This document shows, one piece after another, positions 7,491 through 14,866 of a stretch of 14,978 bases of DNA. Position numbers and translations under genes: made by a program. The notes under the pieces are model-generated. The model was not told the origin of the DNA and searched no databases. It saw only the letters and a list, made by a program, of their open reading frames with translations. Each line of letters begins with the position of its first letter. The stretch's first letter is position 1. The DNA is from an uncultured Oscillospiraceae bacterium (GTDB taxonomy: Bacteria; Bacillota; Clostridia; Oscillospirales; Acutalibacteraceae): the NCBI GenBank assembly GCA_900550095.1, contig URRG01000017.1:1-14978 (forward strand), read 5' to 3'.

Positions 7491-8406
7491 TCTCCATCAG
7501 GCTTCTCATCCATTTATCGCAGTATTCCCGCTCCAAATGGACGCCGTCCGGTGAACAATTCTTGGGAAGATTCCCGTCTCCATCGCTCAGCATAGAATAA
7601 AGGTCCACATATGCGACTCCTTTTTCCTGGGCCATAGCTTTGATTTTTTCATTGAAAGTGCGGATATTGGCATTATTATATATATCGCTCTGGCTGGATT
7701 TGTTTGCCGTAACAGGGAAAATATTTTCCACATAGATCTGCGCGTTGGGCTGCAGCTCTTTCACCTTCTGGACAAAATTCCCATAGGAGCGCACAAAGGA
7801 ATCTACAGGCCAGCCCAGCTCATTGATGCCAAACATGATATAAATCCTGTCAAAGGATTCTTTCTGAAGGGCTTCTACCACCGAAACCTTTTTTCCGCCT
7901 ATCGTCACCACTGGCTGAGTGAACACTGTGTTCACCGCCAATCCCTCTGCGCTGTAAAAAGTGGCCGTAGGGGCAGAGCCGTAAAGACGGAGCCCTTCTG
8001 TGCGGGAATCCCCGATAAAGCAGGCGTTGGCAAAATGTGCGTTCAGCTCGCTGTTTTCTTCCCCGCCCAAAGAACTCTGAGGCTCGGAAGATTCCGCCGA
8101 AGAGGGCGGCTCGGAAACCTTCGACGGAACAGAGCTTCCGTCTGAGTCCTTATCCTTGGAAGGGGAAGCGGAGGAAGCGTCCGGAGCCTCAGAAGAAGAC
8201 TCTGCAGAAACTGTTTCAGACGCAGCAGAGCCGCTGCTTCCCGCTTCGCCGGCGGAGATATCTTCTGAAGACAAAAACTGCCGCAAAAGAAGGCCGATCC
8301 CTAAAACGGTTAAAAATGCAGCCACAAGGACTACAGAGGTAATCGCAATCACAGACCGTCTCTTTCTGCGGTATTTTTTCCTTGTGTGCATTACTTTTTT
8401 ATCCAT
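7480..8406 (-). CDS. Membrane-anchored SGNH/GDSL hydrolase
   Basis: The 308-residue protein has a basic N-terminus (KYRRKRR, 11-17), one signal-anchor span at about 18-42, a serine/glutamate-rich low-complexity linker (45-125), and an extracytoplasmic SGNH domain. The catalytic blocks are visible: GDS at 132-134 (block I, nucleophile Ser134), GIN at 193-195 (block III, Asn195), and SPDGVH at 285-290 (block V, Asp287 and His290). These enzymes cleave or transfer O-acyl groups. The linked SigV-type system suggests acetyl groups on peptidoglycan or another wall polymer, since B. subtilis sigV is linked to oatA, whose extracellular half is an SGNH domain; that is inference. AAGGGAG precedes ATG at 8406 by 10 nt. 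It is first in the operon and overlaps sigV by 11 nt. The acyltransferase membrane domain of OatA is absent. Confidence 0.88.
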   Translation of the reverse strand: MDKKVMHTRKKYRRKRRSVIAITSVVLVAAFLTVLGIGLLLRQFLSSEDISAGEAGSSGSAASETVSAESSSEAPDASSASPSKDKDSDGSSVPSKVSEPPSSAESSEPQSSLGGEENSELNAHFANACFIGDSRTEGLRLYGSAPTATFYSAEGLAVNTVFTQPVVTIGGKKVSVVEALQKESFDRIYIMFGINELGWPVDSFVRSYGNFVQKVKELQPNAQIYVENIFPVTANKSSQSDIYNNANIRTFNEKIKAMAQEKGVAYVDLYSMLSDGDGNLPKNCSPDGVHLEREYCDKWMRSLMENGD

Positions 8407-8505
8407 ACGACGCCAACTCCCTTATGTTCCTTCATATAGTATTCCTATCCGCAGCGTTGTTACGCGCCGCTGTCCGGCCTGAAGCATTGCTCGGAAAAGC
8501 TCTGT

Positions 8506-8518
8506 TATCTAATAGATA
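8506..8518. repeat. Perfect 13-bp palindrome upstream of the SGNH operon
   Basis: TATCTAATAGATA is symmetric around its central base (6-bp arms). It overlaps the -10 region of the candidate ECF promoter and the expected transcription start, the position of a repressor site. No candidate regulator is adjacent. Confidence 0.35.
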
Positions 8519-8545
8519 GACGCATGCGCATAGAAAAAAGTTTTT
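8517..8545 (-). promoter_or_regulatory. Candidate ECF (self-regulated) promoter for the SGNH-sigV-rsiV operon
   Basis: On the minus strand AAAAAC (8540-8545) is followed 17 nt later by CGTCTA (8517-8522). Firmicute ECF promoters of the SigW/SigX/SigV kind have an AAC-type -35 and a CGTC-type -10 at about 16-17 nt. The leader would be about 105 nt. The -35 box lacks the usual TG before AAAC, so this is tentative. Confidence 0.3.
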
Positions 8546-8591
8546 GAAAATCCTAAATATTTTGCTGCCCGCCCCAACCGGCCAAATAAGC

Positions 8592-9704
8592 TCATTTGTT
8601 TCCCAAGCGGTCCCCATGTCTGAAAACAGCCAGCGTAATAAGAAAGCTCCAGCCCTCCAGCAGATCGAAAAAGGACTGAGGACAGGTCCCCGCAAGCGCT
8701 TTTCCTACAGCTGCGCTCAATTCCCGCTCTACATAGCTGCCGAACAAACGGCAGCCTCTTTCCAGAAGCCCGCCGGAGGTGGCATGGTTTCGTGTGTTCT
8801 CTTCGAGCTTTCCGCGTTCTTCCAGCTGAACAGAAAGCACATTCATCTCAAAGGAAAGGCGGCTGATCCTCTCCGCCGTTTCATGGGAAATCGACAGAGG
8901 CCGGGAAAAGGTAAAATCCAATATCCCGCCGAACCACGCCTTTTCCAGTGCTTCCAGAAAACCGGCCAGCCTTTCCGGAAGTCCGCTCAGAGAAGCGGGA
9001 GCTAAATCAGCAGACGGGACCTTCTGGCGGAACCGGTGAAAATGCCGGATGGCTTCCCCTATTCTTCGAGTCGATACATCCAGCCCGCAGTGGGATACCG
9101 CGTCGGAAACCGTCATGGCTATATTACAACAGAGGTGGCTCGTGATCTTCCCCGCCAGGAGCGCCATGGTATCCTTGTCCTCAAGCTGAAAGGATTCCCC
9201 GAAAGGAGCCAAAAAACGCTTCAAACATTCTTTCTGTCCTCTGTTCCAGGGACCTGCAGCCGTATACAGGCTCGCCCCCAGGGGCGACGTATCCACATCG
9301 CCTATAGGCTCCGCCATGCTGGGCATGATCTTTGCAGCCGGCAACGCCGTTCCGGCTTCTTTTGAAAACCATGAGGGCTCTATATCCGGCACAAAGGAGT
9401 ATACCGCGAAGGGAAGACCCTGCTTCTGCCTCTCACGGGCATACGGGACAACGGAATCCTTGAAAATACGCCGCGCCTTTTCGGGAGGAGGCGCAAAAAT
9501 AAGGATATCCGGTTTCCGGCGCCAAAGGACTTCCGGCAGATCCCCTGCCGAAACAGGAAAAGGAAAACGCTTCTGCTTTTCGGCAAGCCCTTTTTCAGAG
9601 CCCTTCACAGCCGCCAGCGAAGAAGCGAGGTCCGAACACAAAGCCCTGCACCCAGGGAGCAAATATTCCCCCAGGAAACCCATACCTGCTATAACTATCC
9701 GCAA
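8592..9704 (-). CDS. Pyrroline-5-carboxylate reductase-fold oxidoreductase, divergent
   Basis: The 370-residue protein opens with a Rossmann strand-turn-helix, MRIVIAGMGFLGEYLL, whose GMGFLG (7-12) is the NAD(P)-binding glycine motif. AKIMPSMAEPIG (124-135) lines up with the R-MPN-P-VG segment of ProC, and HATSGGLLERG (307-317) with the T-PGGT-AGL segment of its dimer domain. It is about 100 residues longer than ordinary ProC, the extra length lying between 210 and 300, and the substrate-loop residues are not typical. It may use a different substrate, so I do not name it proC. The start is TTG at 9704, chosen because GGGGAGGGAG lies 4-6 nt upstream. It appears monocistronic, with no clear terminator before the SGNH operon. 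Confidence 0.65.
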   Translation of the reverse strand: MRIVIAGMGFLGEYLLPGCRALCSDLASSLAAVKGSEKGLAEKQKRFPFPVSAGDLPEVLWRRKPDILIFAPPPEKARRIFKDSVVPYARERQKQGLPFAVYSFVPDIEPSWFSKEAGTALPAAKIMPSMAEPIGDVDTSPLGASLYTAAGPWNRGQKECLKRFLAPFGESFQLEDKDTMALLAGKITSHLCCNIAMTVSDAVSHCGLDVSTRRIGEAIRHFHRFRQKVPSADLAPASLSGLPERLAGFLEALEKAWFGGILDFTFSRPLSISHETAERISRLSFEMNVLSVQLEERGKLEENTRNHATSGGLLERGCRLFGSYVERELSAAVGKALAGTCPQSFFDLLEGWSFLITLAVFRHGDRLGNK

Positions 9705-9959
9705 TTATCTCCCTCCCCGATTATATGCCTTTTTTAAAACAAGGTTTCTATATGTTTCAGTATAACACAAAGATACGGTATATAACGATTACAAAGCTTT
9801 CATTTTTTCTGCGATTGGATCCTTTTCCATACAGTTTTCTGCTTTTGTTATCCCATACCTCTCGACACCCTACGATATCCATTTATCCCGTATCCGTCTT
9901 CATTTATGTATGCAGTATGAGTCTAGCGACCCGGAGAAAACGATAGGACTTGCAAAAAA

Positions 9960-9979
9960 GCGGTAAATGCCGCATACAT
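9960..9979 (+). promoter_or_regulatory. Candidate SigE-type -10 element for the sigK gene
   Basis: CATACA at 9973-9978 matches the first six bases of the mother-cell SigE -10 consensus, fitting a sigK gene because sigK is SigE-dependent in known spore formers. About 14-15 nt upstream is only TTGCAAAA, a poor SigE -35. A 4-bp inverted repeat GCGG/CCGC (9960-9963, 9970-9973) overlaps it. The predicted start of transcription is just ahead of the ribosome binding site at 9997. Confidence 0.35.
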
Positions 9980-9996
9980 CTTAAGTATTGACTGAT

Positions 9997-10002
9997 AAGG
10001 GG
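9997..10002 (+). promoter_or_regulatory. Ribosome binding site deciding the SigK start
   Basis: AAGGGG ends 9 nt before ATG at 10012. An ATG at 10003 would abut it with no spacer, and the TTG at 9988 lies upstream of it, so 10012 is the supported start. Confidence 0.7.
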
Positions 10003-10011
10003 ATGATTTTC

Positions 10012-10830
10012 ATGCTGACAGCACTGCTCACCTGCCTGTTTTCGGGAGTTTTATTCTGGATACTCCGCGTCTCAGGAAACGGCTCCTTTCCCCGGCCTCT
10101 TACCGCAGAGGAAGAGAGAGTATGTCTTCAAAAGATCCGGGAGGGCGATATCTCTGCCCGAACAAAATTAGTCGCCCACAATCTTCGTCTTGTAGCTCAT
10201 ATCGTAAAAAAATACTACGCCGGAACCAACGACCAGGACGATCTGATTTCTATCGGTACAATCGGACTCATAAAAGCCGCTAACACCTTCGATAATTCTA
10301 AAGGGATACGATTTTCCAGCTATGCGGCTAGGTGTATTGAAAATGAAGTCCTCATGTTCTTTCGATCTTCTAAGAAAAATGCGCAGGATATCTCCATGAA
10401 CGAGCCCATCGATACCGATAAAGACGGCAATGTGCTGACGCTCATGGACGTAATGGCCACCGAGGACAGCATCTGCGACGAGCTGGACAGCCGCATCAAA
10501 TCCGAACAGCTGCGCCGGTACATCCGGGAATGCCTCACCGTGCGGGAAATGGAGATCCTTTCCATGCGCTATGGCCTGGACGGGCGCTCTCCTTTAACCC
10601 AAAGAGAAGTAGCCTCCAAAATGGATATCTCCCGGTCCTATGTATCGGTCCGTGCCTATTGTAAGCATCTTATTTATTCCAGGCATCCATACCCCGGCCA
10701 TATGAAATGCCGCGAACTGTTTTCACAAGGAAAAAGGCGCCCAGGCAGAAAACCAGCCTGCGCGCCTTTTCCAATTATCTTTTACTGCTTTCAGAACGTA
10801 GATCAAGAAAGCTCAAACATGCCTTTATAA
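10012..10830 (+). CDS. sigK: Sporulation sigma factor SigK, C-terminal recognition helix disrupted
   Basis: A hydrophobic pro-sequence (about 1-25) precedes region 2, NLRLVAHIVKKYY (57-69) and DQDDLISIGTIGLIKAANTF (74-93), and region 3/4 with LTQREVASKMDISRSYVS (195-212), all close to SigK, the late mother-cell sigma factor. Known SigK continues RIEKRAL and then 15-30 residues. Here residue 213 onward (from 10648) is unrelated in this frame, and neither other frame restores it. The open frame reads through a terminator hairpin at 10732-10770 and overlaps the ABC gene, so the 60-residue tail is unlikely to be native. The recognition helix is cut in half, so the product as read should not work. 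Either the gene is decayed, or its 3' part lies elsewhere, as in skin-interrupted sigK genes. No recombinase lies in the window. Confidence 0.75.
   Translation: MLTALLTCLFSGVLFWILRVSGNGSFPRPLTAEEERVCLQKIREGDISARTKLVAHNLRLVAHIVKKYYAGTNDQDDLISIGTIGLIKAANTFDNSKGIRFSSYAARCIENEVLMFFRSSKKNAQDISMNEPIDTDKDGNVLTLMDVMATEDSICDELDSRIKSEQLRRYIRECLTVREMEILSMRYGLDGRSPLTQREVASKMDISRSYVSVRAYCKHLIYSRHPYPGHMKCRELFSQGKRRPGRKPACAPFPIIFYCFQNVDQESSNMPL
10732..10774. terminator. Bidirectional terminator between sigK and the ABC operon
   Basis: The left arm 10732-10746 and right arm 10756-10770 form a 15-bp stem with a single mismatch and a 9-nt loop, beginning AAAAGGCGC and ending GCGCCTTTT. A T-tract follows on both strands. 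It lies about 80 nt after the point where SigK homology ends, about where the terminator of an intact sigK would be, and 30 nt after the ABC stop. Confidence 0.85.
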
Positions 10831-12632
10831 AGCTGATAGTATAACCCCTTCTGGTTCAAGAGCTCTTCATGACTGCCTCTTTCCACGATTTTCCCCTGTT
10901 CCAGCACCAGGATAGCGTCCGCATTGCGGACAGTGCTCAGCCGGTGAGCGATTACAAAAACGGTGCGTCCCTTCATCAGCCGGTCCATCCCCTTTTCGAT
11001 CAGGGCTTCCGTTCTAGTATCTACAGAAGAAGTCGCCTCGTCCAGGATCAATACGGGCGGATCCGCTACCGCCGCACGGGCGATAGCCAGAAGCTGCCGC
11101 TGCCCTTGGGACAGATTGGCTCCGTCGGAGGTCACCATGGTGTCATAGCCCTGAGGCAGTCTTCTGATGAAGGAATCCGCATTGGCGATATGAGCCGCCC
11201 TTTCGATCTCTTCCTGAGAAGCGTCCAGCTTTCCGAAGCGGATATTATCCGCTATAGTCCCCGTGAACAGATGGGTATCCTGCAGGACGATGCCCAGGGA
11301 GCGGCGCAGATCGGCTTTTTGGATATCCTTTATATCAAAGCCGTCATACAGGATGGAGCCTTTCTGTATATCGTAAAAACGATTAATCAGATTGGTGATG
11401 GTAGTCTTTCCCGCGCCAGTGGAACCTACAAAGGCGATCTTTTGTCCCGGCTTTGCATAAAGGCTGATTCCGCGCAAAATCGGGCGCCCTGCCTCATACG
11501 CAAAATCTACATCCTGAAAGCGGACATCTCCGCGAAGCGGCGTCTTTTTCCCCTCCGGACTCTGCCAAAACCATCCGCCATCCTTCCGGGAGGAACCGCC
11601 GGACCGCTCCCGTCTCAGCAGGATTTTCCCTTCGTCCGTTTCGGAGGGCTGATCCATCACCTCGAATACCCGCTCTGCTCCCGCCAGCGCCGCCAGAAGG
11701 AAATTGCTCTGCTGGGTAAACTGATTGATAGGCGCCGCCGCCTGCCGGACAAACACCAAATAGCTGGCCAGGCTCCCCACATCGGTCATTCCGTTCAGCG
11801 CCATAATTCCGCCGAGAACAGCCACAATAGCATAATTCACATATGAAATGCTCACCACAGCGGGAACCATAGTCGCCGCATAAGACTGAGCTCCCGTCCC
11901 AGCCCGGCGGAGCGCCTCATTTTTCTGCCGGAAGGCCTCCAGATTGCGCCCCTCATGGTTAAACACCTTCACAACCTTCTGCCCGTTTACCATTTCTTCG
12001 ATATAGCCGTCCAGATCTCCCAGGCAGGCCTGCTGTTTCTTATAATATGCCTTGCTTCTCCTTCCGCTGAAGCGCACATACCAGAACATGACCCCGTAGC
12101 AGACAGCCACAATCAGAGAAAGCCTCCAATTCAGTATAAAAAGGATAAGCAGTGTTCCCGCCATCTGAATAAAGCTCTGGATAGCCATGGCAAAGCTGTT
12201 GTTCAGCGCGTCGGAAATGGTGTCCACATCGTTGGTAAAATAGCTCATTACATCACCGCGGCGCTGGGCGTCGAAAAATCTCAGGGGCAGCGTCTGCAGA
12301 TGGGCGAATAAGTCCCTCCGGATATCGAAAAGCACCTTTTGAGCCGCCTTCACCATGATCTGCGTATATCCATAGGAGGAAAGAACCCCCGCTGTATATA
12401 TGGCGGCGGTAACGAGCACCCCCTGGATCAGGGTATCCAGATCCCCGCCTTCCAGGCTGTTCACCACGGGCCGGATCATATACGTTCCCAACAGATTCGC
12501 CAAAGCGCTCAGGGATACAAGGACCGCCACCGCCAACATAAGGAATTTATGCCTGCCCATATAGGAGAGCAAAGTCCCGATGGTATAGCGCAGATCTTTA
12601 GGCTTTTTCGCGCTGAGCTGTCTCGCCGCCAT
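10803..12632 (-). CDS. ABC exporter half-transporter, catalytically competent subunit
   Basis: The 609-residue protein has a six-span transmembrane domain (about 20-330), a linker with WFWQSPEGKKTPLRG (354-368), and a nucleotide-binding domain. Walker A is GSTGAGKTT (403-411), Q-loop Gln451, signature LSQGQ (507-511), Walker B VLILDEATSSVD (527-538) with catalytic Glu532, and the switch His563. The signature departs from LSGGQ while the rest is canonical, as in the competent partner of heterodimeric exporters (BmrCD, LmrCD, TM287/288 type). ATG at 12632 is preceded by AAAGGAGAGG at 6 nt, and its start overlaps the upstream ABC gene by 35 nt, so the two are co-translated. It would export hydrophobic drugs or lipids from the membrane; substrate unknown. 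Confidence 0.95.
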   Translation of the reverse strand: MAARQLSAKKPKDLRYTIGTLLSYMGRHKFLMLAVAVLVSLSALANLLGTYMIRPVVNSLEGGDLDTLIQGVLVTAAIYTAGVLSSYGYTQIMVKAAQKVLFDIRRDLFAHLQTLPLRFFDAQRRGDVMSYFTNDVDTISDALNNSFAMAIQSFIQMAGTLLILFILNWRLSLIVAVCYGVMFWYVRFSGRRSKAYYKKQQACLGDLDGYIEEMVNGQKVVKVFNHEGRNLEAFRQKNEALRRAGTGAQSYAATMVPAVVSISYVNYAIVAVLGGIMALNGMTDVGSLASYLVFVRQAAAPINQFTQQSNFLLAALAGAERVFEVMDQPSETDEGKILLRRERSGGSSRKDGGWFWQSPEGKKTPLRGDVRFQDVDFAYEAGRPILRGISLYAKPGQKIAFVGSTGAGKTTITNLINRFYDIQKGSILYDGFDIKDIQKADLRRSLGIVLQDTHLFTGTIADNIRFGKLDASQEEIERAAHIANADSFIRRLPQGYDTMVTSDGANLSQGQRQLLAIARAAVADPPVLILDEATSSVDTRTEALIEKGMDRLMKGRTVFVIAHRLSTVRNADAILVLEQGKIVERGSHEELLNQKGLYYQLYKGMFELS

Positions 12633-14361
12633 GGAAATCCTCTCCTTTCATTTGGGATGCATATATCTCCCGGTAAATCGGGTCGCCTTTCAAAAGCTCC
12701 TCATGGGTTCCCGCCGCATGAATGCGTCCGTCCTCCAGGATAACGATCTGATCCGTGCCCATCACCGAAGTTATCCTTTGGGCTATGATGATTTTCGTCA
12801 CATGGCGAAGCCCCGCCAGGGCATTTCGGATCTGCGCTTCCGTTGCCGTATCCACGGCGCTGGTGGAATCGTCAAAAATCAGGATTTTTGGACGCTTCAA
12901 AAGCGCTCTGGCAATACAGAGGCGCTGCTTCTGGCCGCCGGAGACATTTACGCCTCCCTGCCCCAGATCGGTATCCAGCCCTTTGGGCATCCGTCTGAGG
13001 AAATCCTCCGCGGCGGCGGCACGGCAGGCCTCCCAGAGGGTCTCGTCGTCCGCTTCCGGAGCTCCCCACTGAAGATTTTCCCGGATAGTGCCAGAGAACA
13101 GCACATTTTTCTGCAATACGATCCCCACCGCGTCGCGCAGGGCCTGCAGATCGTATTCCCTTACATCCCTGCCGCCTACCTCTACAGAACCGGAGGTCGC
13201 GTCATACAGCCGGGGGATGAGCTGCACCAGGGTGGTTTTTGCAGAACCTGTGCCGCCTAAAATCCCCACCGTCTGCCCCGCTTCGATATGCAGATTCACA
13301 TCAGACAAAGCGTTCTCTTTAGCCTCCGGATTGTATTTGAAGGATACGTTCCGAAAATCGACGCTTCCGTCCGCCACCTCCTTCACAGCCCCTTCGGGAG
13401 AGGAAAGCGCCGCCCGTTCGTCCAGCACCTCCCCTATGCGGCGAGCGCTGGCAAGAGACCTGGTAAGCAGGAGAAACACATTGGAAATCATCATCATGGA
13501 ATTCATGACCTGAAACACATAGCTGAGAAAACCCGTAAGTTCCCCCACATGAAGCTGGGAAGAGAGGATCATATTCCCGCCGAACCACATGATAAGCACC
13601 ACGGCCGTATACATGGTCAGCTGGAAAGCCGGAAGATTCAAAACCGCATAGTGGAACGTTTTCTGGCTGGTTTCCATCAGCAGCCCGTTTACCTTCTGAA
13701 AGCGTTCCTCTTCATATTCGCCCCGCACAAAGGCTTTTACGGCACGAATAGCTGTCGTTCCCTCCTGCACCACATTGTTCAGCCGGTCCACGGCCTTTTG
13801 CAAAACGCCGTACATAGGGCCGACCCTGCGGAGAATACAGAAAAGGATCACCCCCAGGACAGGCGCGCACACGACAAAGATCACAGCCAATCCGGGATTC
13901 ATCCAGAAGGAAAGCCCTACGCCCAAAACCAGCATAATGGGCCCGCGGACCAGCGGGCGAAATCCGCCGTTGATCGCGTTCTGCAGAACAGTTACATCCG
14001 TTGTCATCCTTGTGATGAGAGATGAAGTTTCAAAACGGTCCAAATTGGAAAAGGCGTATTCCTGCACCTTTTCATACTGCGCCTCCCGGATCCGCGACCC
14101 CCACCCGTAAGAAGCGCGGGCCGCAAACCTTCCATACAGAAGCCCCGTAACAAGAGAAAGCAGCGCGCAGATCCCCATCTGCAGGCCCTTATTCATGATA
14201 TAAGGGATATCCCGGTTCGTCACCCCCACGTCGATCAAATCCGCCATCAGCATGGGGATAAACAGCTCAAAGCAGGTTTCCGCAATAATCAGGACGCCCC
14301 CGGCAATCATATCCCTGCGGTAAGGCCCCAGATAGCCGAGCAGCCGTTTCAAATCCCGCAT
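12598..14361 (-). CDS. ABC exporter half-transporter, degenerate-site subunit
   Basis: The 587-residue protein has a transmembrane domain (about 15-310) and a nucleotide-binding domain. Walker A is GGTGSAKTT (369-377) with alanine where glycine is usual, Q-loop Gln417, signature VSGGQ (473-477), Walker B ILIFDDSTSAVD (493-504) with Asp498 in place of the catalytic glutamate, and Gln528 in place of the switch histidine (AQR, not AHR). These are the hallmarks of the degenerate subunit in heterodimeric exporters, complementary to the downstream partner: its good signature faces the partner's competent Walker site. ATG at 14361 overlaps marR by 13 nt, with a GGAAGGCGG purine run about 10 nt upstream. 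It is the second gene of the marR-ABC-ABC operon. Confidence 0.95.
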   Translation of the reverse strand: MRDLKRLLGYLGPYRRDMIAGGVLIIAETCFELFIPMLMADLIDVGVTNRDIPYIMNKGLQMGICALLSLVTGLLYGRFAARASYGWGSRIREAQYEKVQEYAFSNLDRFETSSLITRMTTDVTVLQNAINGGFRPLVRGPIMLVLGVGLSFWMNPGLAVIFVVCAPVLGVILFCILRRVGPMYGVLQKAVDRLNNVVQEGTTAIRAVKAFVRGEYEEERFQKVNGLLMETSQKTFHYAVLNLPAFQLTMYTAVVLIMWFGGNMILSSQLHVGELTGFLSYVFQVMNSMMMISNVFLLLTRSLASARRIGEVLDERAALSSPEGAVKEVADGSVDFRNVSFKYNPEAKENALSDVNLHIEAGQTVGILGGTGSAKTTLVQLIPRLYDATSGSVEVGGRDVREYDLQALRDAVGIVLQKNVLFSGTIRENLQWGAPEADDETLWEACRAAAAEDFLRRMPKGLDTDLGQGGVNVSGGQKQRLCIARALLKRPKILIFDDSTSAVDTATEAQIRNALAGLRHVTKIIIAQRITSVMGTDQIVILEDGRIHAAGTHEELLKGDPIYREIYASQMKGEDFHGGETAQREKA

Positions 14362-14846
14362 GGAGCTTCACCGCCTTCCTCTGCAGCCTTCGATACTGCC
14401 GAATCGCCCGCAGCTTTCTTTCCTGCTCCCCTGTTCTGAAGATTTTCATATGCTCTCCGTAGATATTCCGCAAATTTCTCCCGTTCGCCGCCTTCAAATC
14501 CCTGGAGCATGATCTCTTCTGTTTCCCGGCAGTGCCTTTTCCACTCTTCATAGGCCAGAAGCCCTTTTTCCGTGATCTCCACCAGATTGGACCGCCGGCT
14601 TTTTTCATCCGCTCTTCTTGTAATAAACCCCTTCCGTTCCAGCGAATCCAACATGCGGGAAACGGCGGCGGAATCCACATCAAAATAGGCTGCCAGCCTG
14701 CGCTGCGAGCAGGGACCATCCGCGCTCAGATAGGCCAGAAGCTTCGGCTGCCCTACCTCCAGCCCAATGTCTTCCAGGCAAGGACGAAGATAATTCCTTT
14801 CTGCGTGGAACGCCCGGTATAGCAGCATATGAAAGGTTCTCTCCAT
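14349..14846 (-). CDS. MarR-family transcriptional regulator of the ABC operon
   Basis: The supported start is ATG at 14846 (165 residues), because GGAGG lies 6 nt upstream; an ATG at 14894 would lie inside the operators and precede the ribosome binding site. A winged helix-turn-helix occupies about residues 30-95, with a recognition helix DSAAVSRMLDSLERKGFI (58-75) and a wing RRADEKSRRSNLVEITEKG (77-95). The C-terminal 25 residues are alanine/glutamate-rich. MarR proteins are dimeric repressors released by phenolic or drug ligands. Here the gene comes first in the operon and two palindromes sit on its own promoter, so autorepression and control of both ABC genes is the natural reading. Inducer unknown. 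Confidence 0.92.
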   Translation of the reverse strand: MERTFHMLLYRAFHAERNYLRPCLEDIGLEVGQPKLLAYLSADGPCSQRRLAAYFDVDSAAVSRMLDSLERKGFITRRADEKSRRSNLVEITEKGLLAYEEWKRHCRETEEIMLQGFEGGEREKFAEYLRRAYENLQNRGAGKKAAGDSAVSKAAEEGGEAPCGI

Positions 14847-14852
14847 AAACGG

Positions 14853-14857
14853 CCTCC
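14853..14857 (-). promoter_or_regulatory. Ribosome binding site deciding the MarR start
   Basis: GGAGG on the minus strand is followed by a 6-nt spacer and ATG at 14846. It excludes the upstream in-frame ATG at 14894, which would precede it. Confidence 0.8.
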
Positions 14858-14866
14858 AAAAATATA

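Larger units (their letters stand above)
9705..10011. other. Divergent intergenic region of about 300 bases
   Basis: It lies between the ProC-like gene (-) and the SigK-like gene (+). On the minus side a weak pair, CGTTAT (9782-9787) and TATACT (9759-9764) at 17 nt, may drive the ProC-like gene. On the plus side a CATACA box at 9973-9978 may drive the sigma gene. A plus-strand open frame in between has no ribosome binding site. Confidence 0.45.

Noticed and set aside
8407..8450. GGAAC...CGTC just before the SGNH start as an ECF promoter
   Set aside because: The spacer is only 13 nt and the transcript would begin at the start codon with no ribosome site.
9720..9725. Perfect TATAAT on the minus strand before the ProC-like gene
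   Set aside because: Transcription would begin inside the ribosome binding site only about 10 nt before the TTG start, and there is no -35 at the right distance.
9725..9946. 73-codon plus-strand open frame between the ProC-like and sigK genes
   Set aside because: No ribosome binding site, composition like intergenic DNA, no recognisable motif.
9988..10011. TTG start giving an N-terminal extension to SigK
   Set aside because: It lies upstream of the AAGGGG ribosome site at 9997; the ATG at 10012 has correct spacing.
10803..14846. ABC operon as cargo of a skin-like element
   Set aside because: Nothing in the window (no recombinase, phage gene or attachment repeat) shows that the DNA right of sigK is mobile; it could only be judged with the flanking sequence.
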